33,996 nt of DNA, from assembly GCF_025211055.1 (NCBI RefSeq), contig NZ_JAOARO010000016.1:1-33996 (forward strand). The letters run 5' to 3'. Positions 32,673 through 33,996 of the stretch are shown in pieces. The stretch's first letter is position 1, and every line of letters starts with the position of its first letter. The DNA is from Vallitalea sp. Lineage in GTDB: Bacteria > Bacillota > Clostridia > Lachnospirales > Vallitaleaceae. The translations under genes and the position numbers were made by a program. Below the pieces are notes generated by a model, which saw nothing but the letters and a program-made list of their open reading frames with translations, was not told the origin of the DNA and searched no databases.

Positions 32673-33302
32673 GTGTTTATATATCCAGTAGATAGTAGAA
32701 GAGTAACAAGTAAATACGGACCAAGAGGAACAGGATTCCATAATGGTGTAGACTTTGGAGCAGTAGTACCAGGAGTAGAAGGAGATAATATCTATGCTGT
32801 AGCAGATGGTATTGTAAAAGTCTCTAAGGTAAACGGCGGTGGCATTAAAAAGGGATACGGTTATTATGTAATATTAGAACACAGTAACGGTTATTGTAGT
32901 CTATATGGACATTTAAGGGCTTTAGAAGTTAAGGCAGGACAAAAGGTTGAGCAGGGGCAGATAATAGGTCATATGGGGAATACGGGAAGTTCCACAGGTG
33001 CACACCTGCATTTTGAAATTAGAAAAGGTATACATGATTGGAAGTTCTTCCATAGGAATAAAAAGGGACAGTTTATAAGTAGTATAAATCCATTACCATT
33101 CTTAAAAGAAAAGCAAGTACCAGTTGCCAATACAGAAGAGGTATCTTCATGGGCTAAGAAGTCTTGGGAAAAAGCAAAAGAAAAGGGTATAAATGATGGA
33201 AAAGGAGCAAAGAACAATGTGACAGAAGAACAACTAATGGTTTTCTTGGATAGGTTGGAAGAACACCTGGTTAAAAAATATAACCTAGAAAAACTATTGT
33301 AA
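32673..33302 (+). CDS. M23 family peptidase endolysin
   Basis: In this 209-residue cell wall endopeptidase the M23 metal-binding motifs are intact: HNGVDFG with H23 and D27, and HLHFE with H111 and H113. SLYGHLRALEVKAGQKVEQG lies between. The C-terminal 55 residues (SSWAKKSWEKAKEKGINDG, then VTEEQLMVFLDRLEEHLVKK) form a small helical module often found on phage lysins. GTG 32673 lies nine bases after AAGGAAGG; the ATG two bases earlier is out of frame and stops after six codons. No signal peptide, so release depends on the holin proteins. Confidence 0.92.
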   Translation: MFIYPVDSRRVTSKYGPRGTGFHNGVDFGAVVPGVEGDNIYAVADGIVKVSKVNGGGIKKGYGYYVILEHSNGYCSLYGHLRALEVKAGQKVEQGQIIGHMGNTGSSTGAHLHFEIRKGIHDWKFFHRNKKGQFISSINPLPFLKEKQVPVANTEEVSSWAKKSWEKAKEKGINDGKGAKNNVTEEQLMVFLDRLEEHLVKKYNLEKLL

Positions 33303-33356
33303 AGACTTGTTTAGTTAAGTAAAAAAATAATAAGAAGATGGGAGAGAATTAAAATT

Positions 33357-33536
33357 ATGAAAGAAAAATTAACAGCATTATTAGAGGTTAGAAAGATCAT
33401 TGCATTACTTATTACTATACTATTTGTGGTATTAAGTTTAATGGGTAAAATCAGCGCAGATAAAGCATTTGAAATTGTGTTGATGGTTATTACTTTTTAT
33501 TTTGCGAAAAGTACTGCTTTGGATAAACCACAGTAA
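33357..33536 (+). CDS. Small membrane protein, probable holin, 59 aa
   Basis: A short protein with two hydrophobic segments (IIALLITILFVVLSLMG, residues 13-29; AFEIVLMVITFYFA, about 36-49) and charged ends, the pattern of small two-helix phage holin-like proteins. GGGAG is about 12 bases before ATG 33357. It is the last gene of the late operon, directly after the endolysin gene, and is followed by a hairpin terminator. Confidence 0.75.
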   Translation: MKEKLTALLEVRKIIALLITILFVVLSLMGKISADKAFEIVLMVITFYFAKSTALDKPQ

Positions 33537-33547
33537 ATAATGTACAA

Positions 33548-33588
33548 AAGCCTATTTCCTCAGTTTTAGGGGATAGGCTTAAAATTTT
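33548..33588 (+). terminator. Terminator of the late operon
   Basis: AAGCCTAT (33548-33555) pairs with ATAGGCTT (33573-33580), extended inward by TTCC/GGGG with two T-G pairs, and is followed by AAAATTTT. This ends the long run of late genes about ten bases after the last stop codon. The rest of the 314-base gap 33537-33850 has no gene, only the promoter-like and repeat elements listed next. Confidence 0.7.
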
Positions 33589-33623
33589 ATGAAAAATGAC
33601 TATGACTTTTTGATTTTCCGATG

Positions 33624-33753
33624 TTTAGCGAAGATGTGATTTATAGACGTAATAATTACAGTTATAAAAATGATATAGCGTGATAAAGAAAAATAAAGAA
33701 TGATAAAAGACGTTCCTATAGTCAAAGTGCACAACAAAACATTTAGCGCAGAT
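33624..33753 (+). repeat. Near-identical 12-base words upstream of the antirepressor gene
   Basis: TTTAGCGAAGAT (33624-33635) and TTTAGCGCAGAT (33742-33753) match at 11 of 12 bases, 118 bases apart. AGCGCAGATAA also occurs inside the last late gene (33463-33473). They could be operator copies controlling the promoter that follows, but nothing here shows which protein would bind. Confidence 0.35.
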
Positions 33754-33765
33754 AATTAATACATT

Positions 33766-33782
33766 ACAGTGTGATATACTGT
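33766..33782 (+). promoter_or_regulatory. Putative extended -10 promoter with overlapping palindrome
   Basis: TGATATACT (33772-33780) is an extended -10 element without a clear -35. It is framed by ACAGT (33766-33770) and ACTGT (33778-33782), arms that place a possible operator across the -10 box. It faces the antirepressor gene about 70 bases downstream and lies after the late terminator, so that gene would be transcribed independently. Confidence 0.4.
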
Positions 33783-33850
33783 TTTTACAGGATATCCGTT
33801 ATATAAATTTGTTGGCCAACATTTAAATTTAATGCGGAAGGATGATATAA

Positions 33851-33996
33851 ATGGATTTAGTAAAAGTTAATAAGAATGAAATATTTACAGATAGTTTAAT
33901 TATTGCGGATGGGACAGGCTTTAAACATGATACTATTCAAAAGAAATGTAGAATATTTAAAAATGAACTTGAAGAGTTAGGAAAGCTCGGATGTGA
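33851..33996 (+). CDS. Rha-type phage antirepressor/regulator (partial)
   Basis: ATG 33851, about nine bases after GGAAGG, opens a frame that runs to the window end without a stop (48 codons seen). The start DLVKVNKNEIFTDSLIIADG followed by FKHDTIQKKCRIFKNELEEL is the pattern of the phage Rha regulatory domain, in which the opening mimics a DNA-binding helix-turn-helix. Rha-type proteins modulate lysogeny or replication. The rest of the gene is outside the window. Confidence 0.75.
   Translation, partial: MDLVKVNKNEIFTDSLIIADGTGFKHDTIQKKCRIFKNELEELGKLGC

Overview
This window is one continuous phage genome segment, read almost entirely on the + strand. It comes from an AT-rich, low-GC Gram-positive host of the Clostridia type. 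The evidence is the base composition, frequent TTG and GTG starts behind strong AGGAGG-like ribosome sites, and tail genes in the order of the PBSX/skin elements of Firmicutes. The virion would be a contractile-tailed myophage (sheath, tube and XkdP-XkdU-like baseplate are all present). I see no integrase, attachment site, tRNA or host gene, so I cannot say from this window whether it is a prophage or a free phage. A Rha-type antirepressor begins at the right end, which favours a temperate phage.

Layout. 1-1543 holds small early genes of unknown role, one of them apparently broken by two frame disruptions. 1543-10774 is the replication module: a Cas4-like DUF2800 nuclease, a DUF2815 ssDNA-binding-like protein, a family A DNA polymerase, an XRE regulator, a VapE-type primase-helicase, a small helical protein, a VRR-NUC nuclease and a SNF2-type helicase. 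Directly after the primase-helicase gene is a 300-base non-coding stretch with about nine copies of a GTGACAAAG-like iteron and an AT-rich inverted repeat, a good candidate replication origin. 10775-11630 holds a MazG-like protein and an ArpU-like late regulator. A promoter followed at once by a terminator then leads into the late operon.

Late genes. The packaging and head genes are terS, terL, portal, a MuF head protein carrying a C-terminal EndoU-like nuclease toxin with its presumed immunity gene, scaffold, major capsid and head-tail connectors (11761-20346). The tail genes follow (20336-29479). They include a tail assembly chaperone whose second half is reached only by a -1 ribosomal frameshift at A AAA AAC (22710-22716).

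The most unusual part is 29497-32383. Between the tail-fibre-like gene and the lysis genes lies a cassette of four genes: a 225-residue protein with 31 cysteines packed in its last 109 residues (CXXX and CXX spacing, an 11-residue repeat), two small helical proteins of unknown function, and a radical SAM/SPASM enzyme. It looks like a RiPP-type maturation system whose substrate is probably a phage structural or tail-tip protein rather than a secreted small peptide. The holin-like, M23 endolysin and small membrane-protein genes close the late operon, followed by a terminator and the separately promoted antirepressor gene.
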